DNA of 64,000 nt from Formicarius rufipectus (Eukaryota > Chordata > Aves > Passeriformes > Formicariidae). A program made the position numbers and the translations under genes. The notes below the pieces were generated by a model, which worked only from the letters and a program-made list of their open reading frames with translations, was not told the DNA's origin and ran no database searches. The DNA lies in contig VXAU01001356.1 in NCBI GenBank assembly GCA_013399695.1, positions 422,356 to 486,355 of the forward strand. Reading direction: 5' to 3'. Position 1 is the first letter of the stretch; the number at the start of each line of letters is the position of its first letter. Shown here in pieces: positions 36,361-46,216 of this stretch.

Positions 36361-36426
36361 TGTTTGGGTTTTGTTTGTTTGTTTTTTTTTGTTTGTGTTT
36401 TTGGGTTTTGTTTGTTTGTTTGTTTT
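36361..36426 (-). repeat. GTTT-type low-complexity tract
   Basis: G/T-only tract (GTTTG units), i.e. an A/C tract on the minus strand, of the same kind as at 9.1-9.37 kb. Confidence 0.85.
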
Positions 36427-37597
36427 CCTCAGGGATTCTGATTTAGGTTTTAGTAGTTAAAAATATTAGCTCATTGTGAACTGCACACAAAAGCTTGTTC
36501 TTCATACAACTTGGACCAGAAGTTTTTTTATGTCACTGTGGTAAGGGTCAGCTAATGGAATGCTGAAAAGACACTGAAAATTTGAGTTGCCAACTCCTTT
36601 AACACTACCTTGTTGGACAGGTTGTTCAGTTATTCTATAGATATAATGTTGTGTGCTCTTGTTCATTTTACATTTATAGAATATTTGCTTCAGTAGAAAT
36701 CTCAACTCCCATAACTTTGTGTGGTAATTCTAATAGTGTTGGTAAACTATTAGTGACTTTTGAAGTATACCATGCTTGAAAGAAATGAGAAATCCTCCCA
36801 AAACTAACACATTAATTGAAGCTGTATATCTGCAACTTTGGATTCGCAAGGTGGGGGAAAATCCATCATATTGTGAGCAGAGAGTAAGTAGACAGTATCA
36901 CAGAAGGTGAATAGCAAAAATAGCAAAAATTACCTCCCATCTCTTCACAAAAATAGTGGAATGAAAACAGGCAATAACTTCTCAGTTATATTCTCTACTA
37001 TTCTATATTCTCTACTTTTATTTGCTAGTAAAGGCATTTAAATTCATCTCTATTTCAGGAGATGGTATCTGGCTCACTTTTTATACCATTTTTAAAAAGA
37101 ACTTGCACACGTAAACAGATCACATACTTCCACATCTCAGAAGAAATTTTATTACCAGATCTCCAGGGATTTATTTTAATGAATGCTAGAATTAAACAAA
37201 GTATGAAATACCTTCCAAACATGTCTAAATATTCAAACACTTCAATAACCTTATCAGTGTAAATCTACCTTTGTTTTTACGACCTTACACTCTTACAGTA
37301 AATAAAGATGCCTAGTCAGATGCTTTAAAAACACCTCAAAAATCTCTTGGTCTGGAAAGACTGGAAGAAAGTGAATTGATAAATGCTTAAGATGATCATC
37401 ATGATTTGTTTTACAGTATTATTAAGTTTTTGACAAATTTCCTTCATCATGGCAGTAGCTGACACCATTTTCATGACGGTATTTTAACTGTTGAGTTCTA
37501 TATTGGGTACTTATCAGAAACAAATAAAAAGATAAAAGTTGTATGCTAATTTGTATTTGAAATATATTTATATTGCTCAAGATTAGGAGAGGGTTTT
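36427..37597. other. Unique A+T-rich DNA
   Basis: No gene or recognised repeat. Confidence 0.5.
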
Positions 37598-37626
37598 TTT
37601 GTTGTCATTGTGGTGGTTTTTTTTTT

Positions 37627-37684
<58 letters not shown>

Positions 37685-37692
37685 TTTTGGGT

Positions 37693-37726
<34 letters not shown>

Positions 37727-37852
37727 TTTTTTTTTTTTGTTAGTTTTTTTATTTGATTGTTTTGGTTTGGGTTTTTTTGTTTTGTTTTGTTTTGTTGTTA
37801 TTTTGTTTTGTTCTGTTGTTGGTTTTTGTTTGTTTGTTTGTTTGTTTGTTTT
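37598..37852 (-). repeat. Long T-rich / TTTTG tract
   Basis: About 255 bases of T with scattered G, including an uninterrupted T run of more than 50 bases (about 37629-37683), then TTTTG and GTTT units. A 100-residue F-rich frame across it is an artefact. Confidence 0.95.
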
Positions 37853-38050
37853 AATTCTCCATAGGGTTTCTGAACATCTGTTTAAAGATGTTTTATTATA
37901 ATTTTTACAGATTTTATTTAAGCTTCATTTTTCTGTACTGTTTTCTCCTGTGCTTACTAGGTACACTTATTGCCTTCTGCAGTTTCAATTCAGTATTCCA
38001 AAATTATTTTGAATGTTCTGTTGTGCTTAAATTCCCTGGATTTATTCTTC
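37853..38050. other. Short unique stretch
   Basis: No feature seen between the T-rich tract and the LTR. Confidence 0.5.
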
Positions 38051-38689
38051 TGTCCTGGTTTCATATGGAATATAGTTAATTTTCTTCCTATTAGGTGATA
38101 TAGTAGATTCAGAATGAGAATAATGTTGATAACACACTGATATTTGAGTTGTTGTGAGGTAGTGCTAGTTCTAAATCGAGGACTATTCACTTTCCCATGC
38201 TCTGCCAGCGAGGATGTGCACAAGAAGCTGGGAGAAAGCACACCCAAAACAGCTGACTCAAATTGACCAAAGGGATATTCCATATCACAAGATATCAAGT
38301 ACAGTATATAAACTGGGAGGAGTTTGCCAGGATGGACCAATTGCTGCTTGGTGATGGGTTGGGCATCAATAATCAGCAGGATGTATTTGTAGTGTGTTTC
38401 ATTGTTCTTTTTTTCCCTTGGATAGTTTCTCTCTCTCTCTTTTTTTTTTTTTTTAAATGNNNNNNNNNNNNNNNNNNNNTTTGTTTGTTTGTTTGTTTTT
38501 TGTTGGTTTGGTTTGGCTTGGTTTCTTCTTCATTATCATTATCACTATATTTTACTTTATTTCAGTTATTAAACTGTTCTTACCTTAACACATGGGTTTT
38601 GTCTTTCTCTGTTTCTCTTTCCCATACTCCTAGGCAAAAAAGCACAGGGTTGTTGGTACTTAGTTGCTGTCTGGGGCTAAACAACACCA
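38051..38689 (+). mobile_element. Solo ERV LTR with exact TSD, family of 4446-5061
   Basis: It starts TGTCCTGGTTTCATATGG and ends 'ggggctaaacaacacca'. Family blocks are present in order: 'gataacacactgatattt', 'cccatgctctgccagcgagg', 'tgaccaaagggatattcc', a TATA box (TATATAAA 38305-38312), 'caattgctgcttgg', a T-rich R segment and 'acttagttgctgtctgggg'. Exact 5-bp repeats TCTTC flank it (38046-38050 and 38690-38694). An N gap at 38460-38479 lies inside. No internal retroviral sequence is present. Confidence 0.92.
38460..38479. other. Assembly gap (20 N)
   Basis: 20 Ns between a T run and TTTG repeats inside the LTR's T-rich region. Confidence 0.99.
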
Positions 38690-38694
38690 TCTTC

Positions 38695-39930
38695 ATACTG
38701 GATTCACTGGTTGCTTGCATTCATGAATATTTCTTAAGTATATTAGAATTTTGACAGTGTATGGGTATGGTTATACATCTACACATTTGTCTAGCTGGCA
38801 CACATTTGTTTACTTAAAGCAGGTTAATTTGTTTCATTGCATAAAACTATTTGGGTGGGCTAATTTATCTTCTTTATGAGACAGTACCCTATGGAATAAG
38901 CACACAGTTGCCAAAAGTTGATGTTTATAGGCTCAATTTTAGTGCACAGGCAGGTAAGTTTGCTGTGAGAGACTTTAGATGAACAAGACCCTAATTAAGA
39001 ACTCCATTTGCCAGCTTGTGTACAAACACAAAACAGTCAATTGCCCCCACACTTAGAGATTTTATCTAAATAGATTCATCAGAAAGAGCAAGACCTGACA
39101 ATATTAATTCTGTTTCATAGATAAACATCTGAATAACTGGAAAACGGTCCTGATCCTTAATTAGCAGGTACTTAAACACCCAGTAAGAAAACCCAAACCT
39201 TGTTTTGGAAAAATTCAATCAACCAGGGAGTAGATGGGGAAAATGACAGCATTATGTCAACTGACAAAACAAATAGAACACAGATTTGTGTTAACTTTTA
39301 AAAATTTATAAAAGCTAGCTGCTCAGTTAAATTAAGCAAGACATCATAAATATCATAATTAACAGTTAAATGAGATAATGAAGAGCCTGCTATGTCTATT
39401 ATTGTATTTCACCTACAAAGCAAGTTACTCAGTTACTGTCAATTCTTGTGTTGTATCTCTTGAACATTTTTCTGAATACTCTGTCACTCTCTGAGTTGTC
39501 CATTGGAGAATTTGTAATAGCATTCTTATTGCCATGAAAGAAGAAAAAACAATGTCTAAAATAATAAATCAATAAACAAAGACTGATTTTCTTTCTAGAG
39601 CAGAAAGATAACTACATAGGTGAGACTGAATTATTCTCTTTCATTTAGCTTTGATTTAGATACACAAAAAATGCCAATGTTTATTCAGTCTTAAGTCAGT
39701 GTTGTTGGATTCTCAAAGTCTCTGAAGAATGAGGTGATAAAATCAACTGATATTTCACTTTTCAAAAAAATGACAATTTTTTTCCTTTCACCAGTCAAAA
39801 ATAGCTGTATCCTGAAATCTCTCAAATACTCAGTAGTCCTTACTGTTAGGCATAAGAATAGTCACACTGTACCTTTACTCTGTTTTAGTGTATGTTTAGA
39901 AATTTTTCATAATTTTCTATGTGTGGCAGT
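38695..39930. other. Unique A+T-rich DNA
   Basis: No gene seen; leads into the CAND-like fragment. Confidence 0.5.
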
Positions 39931-40204
39931 TTTCACATGATTGAGTCTGTGATAACTAAGCTCCCTGCCTTAATTACTGAGAATGACATGCACGTGTCCC
40001 AGGTGGCCATCATGTTCCTCACGACTTTGGCCAAGGTTTATCCATCCTGCATCTCCAAGATCAGCGGCTCAGTCCTTGCTGAAATCTTTCAGCTTACCCA
40101 CTCACCTTTGCTTCAAGGAGAGGCTCTGAATGCCATCATCAGCTTCTTCAAGGTGCTGGTCCTGCCACAGGTTATGTGGAGCTGATGAAGAAGCTCACAC
40201 CCTC
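39931..40204 (+). pseudogene. CAND1/CAND2-like (cullin-associated NEDD8-dissociated protein) fragment
   Basis: The translation contains LPALITENDMHVSQ, FLTTLAKVYPS, SKISGS, SPLLQGEALNA and FFKVLV in the same order and spacing as one block of HEAT repeats in CAND1, the factor that exchanges F-box modules on cullin-RING ubiquitin ligases. After FFKVLV the frame shifts, and the homology continues in another frame as GYVELMKKLT, then ends near 40204. About 85 codons of a protein of roughly 1230 residues remain. The upstream sequence has no CAND similarity. The first bases follow 'gtgtggcag', so a spliced exon is conceivable. However, the frameshift, truncation on both sides and LTR-like sequence directly downstream favour a processed or captured pseudogene piece. 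CAND1 versus CAND2 as parent is unresolved. Confidence 0.8.
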
Positions 40205-40214
40205 ACACCACCAA

Positions 40215-41253
40215 AAACTGGCAGTTTTCACCCCGTGTTCACACAACATGCGGCCCCCTCTTCCCAGAGAGAAAGGGAAAGGAAAAGGGGGAAAAAAAAA
40301 AAAAAAAAGACAAACCAAAAAAGCCCCACAACTAAGAGATAATGGCAAAACAAACTCAGAGTGGTTAAAACACTTAAGTTTATTACTAACAAGATAAGAA
40401 CTAAAAAGTAAGAAATAATTCAGTCTTAAAAACACCTTTCCCCCACACTCTTCCCTCTTTCCAGAGGGATGGGAAGTTTGCAGTCCGTTGTTGTTTCTGC
40501 TATTGCTAATATGAAATCAACCCCTCAGAAAGCAGTTCTTCCCAATCTGCTGTCTTGTGGATTACCCATGGGGTACAATTGGGTCTCTGCACTCCGATGG
40601 TCCTTTGTGGGCTGCAGCAGGACAGCCTGCTCCACCAAGGTCTTCACCAAGGGCTACAGGGGGACCACAGCTCTGAGTCCTTCCCCTGCTTCTGTGGGGT
40701 CCCTCCCATGGGAGACAGTCCTTGACAGACCTCTCCAATGTAAGTCCACACCCCAGGCAACACTTCTGCCTGGGGAAAAAACCTGCTCCAGTGTGGGTCT
40801 CCTCCACAAGTCATGGCCACAAGTCTCTTCCAGGATTTCGCTCCATCCTGGGCCTCCCATAGGGCAACAGCTCCTTTGGGCATCCACCTGCTCCTCCAGG
40901 GGCTGCAGGGGGGTCTCTGCACCCCAATGCTTCTCCACAGGCTGCAAGGGGGGGCATAGCTTTCAGTCCTTCCCGCCACTGCTCCAGTGTGGGGTCCCTC
41001 CTTCTCCTCCTGCTCTGACTTTGGTCTCTGCATTGTTATCCCATGGCTGGTATTTTCAACTGCGCAACACTCCTAAATTATTAAATATGCTGTCACAGAG
41101 GTGTGACTATGATTCTTAAATGCCTCAACTTTGGCCACCAGCAGGAAGTCCCTCTTGTCATTGGCTCCATGGACAGAAGAAGCTTCTAGCAGCTTCTAAC
41201 AGAAACCACCCAGGAAGCCCTCACTTCTATCGAAATTCAGCCACATTTTGACA
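40215..41253 (-). mobile_element. ERV LTR (minus strand), 'grey' C-rich songbird family
   Basis: Antisense blocks of a known songbird LTR family are present: 'gggctgcagcaggacagcct', 'tgctccaccaaggtcttcac', 'cctccaggggctgcaggg', 'tatgctgtcacagaggtgtg' and 'agcagcttctaacagaaacc'. An A-rich tract lies at 40284-40310, and an antisense TTTATT poly(A) signal near 40380. The 216-residue plus frame (40469-41119) and long minus frames come from this GC-rich LTR and are not genes. The exact left end next to the CAND fragment is unclear and no target-site duplication was identified. Confidence 0.7.
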
Positions 41254-41702
41254 GAGAATTTTATATAATTGTAAAATTACAACTAATATATATATTCACA
41301 TGAAGATAAATTTAAATACAGTTTCTCTGAAGAAATGCATTTCTACCTTAGCAGAAGTATAGGTTAAGAAAAAGAATTACGCTTTTCAGTCCTGAATATG
41401 CATTTACTTCTTTGTTTTCTTAATTAATGGGTTACTTTTCTGACATGACATATATTCCCATCAGAATAGTTGTTCTTTTTATTTTTTTTAATAGAAGAAA
41501 ATAAATTCCATAGAATATATTTTTATTCTAATTTAGGAAATCAGCATGAAAAGTATTTTATGCACAGATATTTTTCAAGAAAATTACACTTCACACTAGA
41601 AAAAATACTGCTGTGACAGAATGTATTTTTGCCTATATTACAAAAATTTTATTAGCTCTCAATCAACAATAGAAAAAAAATAAATCCAGCTAGAAAGCTT
41701 TT
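41254..41702. other. Unique A+T-rich DNA
   Basis: No gene or repeat recognised. Confidence 0.5.
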
Positions 41703-41893
41703 CACAGAATCATAGGATAACTTAGGTCAGAAAGGAATTCCTGAGATCATCTAGTCCATGTAGCAGAGTCAGTTACAGGCAATTGCTCATTTGTGTTTTT
41801 AATATTTCTAAGGATGGGGACTTGGTAACCTTTCTGAGAAACCTGATCCACATTTTGTCCACCTTCACAGTAAAAATATTTTTTTTCTTATAG
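41703..41893 (-). mobile_element. CR1 LINE, 3' end (antisense)
   Basis: Begins 'cacagaatcataggataac', the reverse complement of a CR1 tail. Antisense 3' UTR follows ('gatcatctagtccatgtagc', 'ttcacagtaaaaat') up to an abrupt join with the LTR at about 41894. It may be the 3' end of the antisense CR1 that resumes farther right. Confidence 0.85.
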
Positions 41894-42690
41894 TATCATG
41901 AGATTTTCTGCCCACCGACTTTCATCATGTGTGCCCTTGGCTGGCCACCAGATGCACACCAAGCTAATCTCTCACCTTCATCAACAGAACAAGAGCAGAA
42001 AATATGATGAAAGGTTTTTGGGTCAAGATATCACTCACCAATTACGATCACTGGCCAACCAGACTCCACTTTGCAATAATAATTGAATTTATTGCAAATT
42101 ACTTGGCTCCTTATTCCTCACACTCTTCCCCTCCACCACAGAATAGTCTTTCATGAATTTCTCAAATGTGGGTCCTTCCCATGGACTGCAGTTCTTCAAA
42201 AACTGCGAGATCATGGATCCTTTCTACAGGGTGAAGTTCTTCAGGAATGGACTGCTCCTGCATGAGTTCCTCTTAAAAAGCCATAGTTCCTGCCAAGAGA
42301 CATTCTGGTGTGGAATCTTCATGGAGTCTTCAAGCTTCCTTCAGGGTATACTCACCTTTTTCAGCATGGGGTCTACAGGCTGCAGTGTAGATATCTACTC
42401 CAGCATGGTCCTCCTCGGGTTTCAGTGTAATCTCTTCTGTGATTCTTGGAGCACCTCCTTTCTCTCATTCTCTACTGACTCTCTTGTCTACAGGACTGTT
42501 TCTCTCACATTTTCTTACTCCTCTCTCCTTGCTGTTTCTGTTCTGTGTTTTTTACCCTTTCGTATTTTATCACAATGGTACTGCTAACATCACTTATTGG
42601 TTCAGCTTTTACCAGTGGCAGGTCCATCTTGAAACCAACGGAACCACTTTGGTTTACCATGGGGGCAGCCCCTGGCGTCTTCTCACATCT
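41894..42690 (-). mobile_element. ERV LTR region (minus strand), related to 40215-41253
   Basis: Antisense landmarks are 'gatatcactcaccaattacg', 'gaatttattgcaaattac' (antisense poly(A) signal), 'ggtctacaggctgcagtgta', 'ccagcatggtcctcc', 'ctacaggactgtttctctca', 'gtggcaggtccatcttg' and 'gtcttctcac'. The family homology stops near 42690, where CR1-like antisense begins. The part left of about 42050 resembles sequence bordering the LTR rather than the LTR itself, so this may be one LTR plus a little internal sequence. Frames here are accidental. Confidence 0.65.
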
Positions 42691-43289
42691 CCCCTTGTTA
42701 AACTTCATGAAGTTCCCATATTCATGGTCTTGAAGGCAAAAGTAGGCCTTTGTGTCCCTTATCAATCTCACCTGGACCCTCCACCTTCTACCCATATATC
42801 TAGAAGTTCCATTTAAGCAGAACCCTAGGCACCAATTACCTGCCTGAGGTATGTTGTAAAATTGGTCCTCTCTAGAAAACCGTACCTTTGCCTGATGATG
42901 AACTATGTTCATTCAGATCCTGATCTGTGGTTTGACTTCCCAGCTGAACCTTGAACCTGTGCCAGCATTATGGCTCTCTCTGGTGATCTCTGAACTATGT
43001 GTGACCCTGGTTACCCACAGCAGATCGATTTCCTACATTAGAATTTACTTTCTGTCTTGAAATCATGTTTACCTGCTTTACTGCAAATTTCTCCAAAGGT
43101 CTACAGGCTGAGCCTGGTGACCATCTATGTGTCTGCCCTGCTCTTCTTACTGAGCACAGTGGAACAAAGCATGGTCTAGAAAGGCTTCTGCCTTGCCAAG
43201 CATGTGATTGCTTTGGGCTACTGATTCCCTATCCCATAGGGAACTGTCAGCCCTTACTGCTTCCTGACACACTATCTCACTGAATGGCA
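42691..43289. other. Unclear segment within the CR1/LTR mosaic
   Basis: The first about 30 bases ('ccttgttaaacttcatgaag') read as antisense CR1 ORF2 (minus-strand FMKFNKG). The remaining 500 or so bases are not recognised and separate two CR1 parts that are normally about 100 bases apart, so another old insertion or a divergent CR1 lineage is likely. Confidence 0.35.
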
Positions 43290-44444
43290 GTAAAACCACC
43301 TGACCCATCAACCACTCCTCCCAGTTTTGTACTATCTGCAAATTTGTCGAGGGCACACACTCTGTCCCATCATTCCCTTCACTATTTATGATCTTAAATA
43401 GTATTGGCCTGTGTCAACCTCTGGAGTAAATGATTAGTGGACTTTTTGCCACCTGTCCCAAACCTTCTGAACTCATCCAATTAGCAAGCTTTCAGTCACC
43501 CTCAATGTCAACCTATCTAGTCCATACTTCATTATTTTGTCAAGAAGGATATTATGTGAAAATTCAAAGTGATAAAAGCCACTGATTCCTTACCCTCTGA
43601 CCTAGTCATTTCATTGTAGAAGACTATCAGGCCAATCAGGTATGTTTTTGCCTTTGAATGTCCATGCTGACTACTGATCTCTCTTGTCCTTCATATATTT
43701 GGAAATGGTTTCAAGGATGATTTGATTAATTACCTTCCTAAGGGTAAGGGTGAAGCTAGCCAACTTGTAGATCCCTAGATCCTTCTCTTGAACACAGGAT
43801 TGTTTTTTGCTTTCTTCCAGTCCCCCAAAACCACCTCCAATCACCATGATCTATCAAAGATAATAAAGGGTGGCCTTGTAATGATATCAGCCAGCACCCT
43901 CACAGGTGCAACCTCTCAAGATCCATGGACGGCTGATTCATTTAAGTATTCTCTAACGTGACCCTTCTTTACTAGTAGTAAGTATTCTTTTTTATGGGCT
44001 TTTCCATAGAACTAATGGGCCTGGGATATGTGAAAGGAATTCAGGTTAGTAAAGCCCAAGGTGGAAAAGGCAGTGGATATCTCAGCTTTTCACATATCCT
44101 TTGATGCCAGGTTCCTTGCCATGTTCAGCAGCGGGCACACATTTATCCTTGTTTTCTATTTGCTCCCCAAGTACCTGCAGAAGCTCTTCCTATTGCTCTT
44201 CACATCCCTTTCCAGATTCAACTCCAGATGGGCTTTATCTTTCTTAAAGCGATCCCCTAATGTTCAAACACTGTTTATATTCTTCCTAGGTCACAATATT
44301 CTGCCTCCACCTCATCCATGCTTCTTCTCTGCATTTCAGTTGAGTTAGCAGTTAGTTTGTCCATACAGGTCTCCGATCACATTTACTTGACTTCCTGCAT
44401 GTAGAACTGCACTGTAGATTGGAGGAAAAATCAACCAGGTCTCT

Positions 44445-44986
44445 TTGGGGGAGACACCTGTTGGGGACTGCCAAGAGGATAATTTTTACCAATGGATGAA
44501 ACTGTCTGCTGCTAACTAGAGACTGCCACAACCAACAACTATATACCCTTTGCCATAATGCTGCTGTTTTTGAAAGTTTTTATACTGTTCAGGTGTTATA
44601 GTTAGGATAAAATATGTATTAGATAGGTAATTATTACCATTCTATTACTGCTGTATGTTCAACTGTTCTGATTGGTTATAGGAACCCCTGTTACAGCCCC
44701 CTGATTGGTTCTTGTACCCCTAAAACCCCACTGGCTGGCCAGTGGGGCAATGCAGCACCACCCTATAAGACTAAGCCACCCCCAGTTTTCCCTTATAAGT
44801 TACAAACCCTCCTTCCCTTTTCCTTTTGTGTCGTGATCCGCCCCTAACTCCACCCAAGTTCTAAAACCCTACGACTGAACCCTATAAGAGTCTCATGCAC
44901 CCCTAATAAAGTGTTCACACTTGTGCACACCTGTTCACAGCCTCCCCTGTGTGGACCATTCCTTCTTTCCCTTCTGGACCGCGACA
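44445..44986 (+). mobile_element. Solo LTR nested in CR1, exact 6-bp TSD
   Basis: The 542-bp insert splits the antisense CR1 and is bounded by exact GGTCTC repeats (44439-44444 and 44987-44992). It ends CCGCGACA (TG/CA rule: CA). The left end begins TTTGGGGGAGACACC, so the initial TG may have mutated to TT. It has several TATAAG boxes (near 44765, 44794 and 44884), an AATAAA at 44906-44911, and a U5 ending in 'ttctggaccgcgaca'. A 6-bp duplication is typical of ERVK/beta-like elements. No internal retroviral sequence is present. Confidence 0.85.
44906..44911 (+). promoter_or_regulatory. LTR polyadenylation signal AATAAA
   Basis: Canonical AATAAA about 20 bases after a TATAAG box in the nested solo LTR, marking its R region. 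Confidence 0.7.
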
Positions 44987-45300
44987 GGTCTCCTGAACAA
45001 CTCTTCACTCATTAATTATGTCCCAGAAAATGCTTTTTACCAGGTCATTTGAACAGCCAAAATCTACTCTCTTGAAAGCTAGGGTTGGGATACTACTTTT
45101 TTCCCTCTATCCTGCATACTGTCATGTCATGGTCACCACAGCCAAAGGTGTCCCTGGCCTTCACTTCCCCAAATAATTCTTCCTTCTTCATAATAAGATG
45201 CAAGAGAATATCTGCCATTCCTGGATTCTCAAATGCCTGATGAAAAGGTATCATCAATAGAATTTCTTTGCCTGAGACATGCCTTTTGATGACAGGTATA

Positions 45301-46216
45301 TTCTGCTGTTAGAATATTCTAATGAAACAATACATGAACAGTCGAAATCAGCATCTTGAGACAATTGTTCCTGACATTCTGAATTACTTGTACTAAAAGA
45401 AATACATGTGCATCACTGATAATGCTCTTCCAGGATGGGAACTAAGAAACCAACACTTTACAAGAGAAAGGAAAAATCTCCAATAATTGTATGAAATATT
45501 TTTGTTATTTACATTTAGTTTGCTTTTGAATTAGTTCTCTAAACTGGCTTAGTGTACAATGGCATGAAAGCCAGTTACTACTCACAGCACACATGACTGA
45601 GGATGGAGGTAGAGGCAGAAAGGATAATCTCAAATTAGACTGGTTTAAGCTGGCATGGCGCTGAACTTGTATGTGAGGATTTTGGCTTAGCCTAATAGAA
45701 GTTAATGGCAGATATGATTATTCCTTGTAAATACAAGGAGAAAATACTAAGATAAACGCAGAAATTTAAAATACTAATATGCATAAATGAGTATAAATTG
45801 GTCATGTGTAGATTTAGGTTTGACCTTAAGTGGAGACTTGGTGGTGTAGTTGTTCAATAGCAGAGGATTAAGCTTAGATGACTGACAATGTTGCTTTAAG
45901 GCTTATGTTCAAAAAAATAGAAGGAAAAAAAGGATGTTAGGAGAGGCATTGTCTGAAAGTGGAGAGTGGATCTATCATTAAAAAAAATGTATACATACAA
46001 TACAGATTTGAAAAAGGGAGTTACTTTGCCTAAAGACATCTTGGAATACTTGAAGCTAAAAATAATACGGCTATGAAAGGAAACTAAAGTAGGCAGTTGC
46101 TTTAAAGTATCAACATTGTTTTTTGTTTCCTGAGAGACAGTTTCTGAATTTTGAGCTACAAATGAGATATTGGTGTCATTTAGGACACATAATACAGCTG
46201 TTTGTGGTGGCTAGAA
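45301..46216. other. Unique A+T-rich DNA
   Basis: No gene or known repeat seen between two antisense CR1 elements. Confidence 0.5.

Larger units (their letters stand above)
43290..45300 (-). mobile_element. Antisense CR1 LINE ORF2 region, interrupted by a solo LTR
   Basis: From right to left (sense of CR1), the piece starts in the endonuclease end of ORF2. Minus-strand reading near 45130-45005 gives a CGDHDMT block and a downstream FWLF block, matching the conserved 'CDH' end of the endonuclease. After the LTR at 44445-44986 it continues through the linker and reverse-transcriptase region to about 43290, where antisense 'tactatctgcaaatttgtcg' is the standard CR1 block. Many stops and frameshifts. 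The 3' part is probably represented by 42691-42720 and 41703-41893. Confidence 0.75.

Noticed and set aside
37599..37901. 100-codon poly-phenylalanine frame
   Set aside because: Direct translation of a poly(T) tract.
38263..38754. 163-codon plus-strand frame
   Set aside because: It runs through an N gap and the T-rich part of a solo LTR; the peptide is F/L/V low complexity.
40469..41119. A 216-codon plus-strand open frame plus long minus frames over the same bases
   Set aside because: They coincide with a GC-rich antisense LTR; open frames on several strands at once are expected from low stop-codon frequency there. No domain was recognised.
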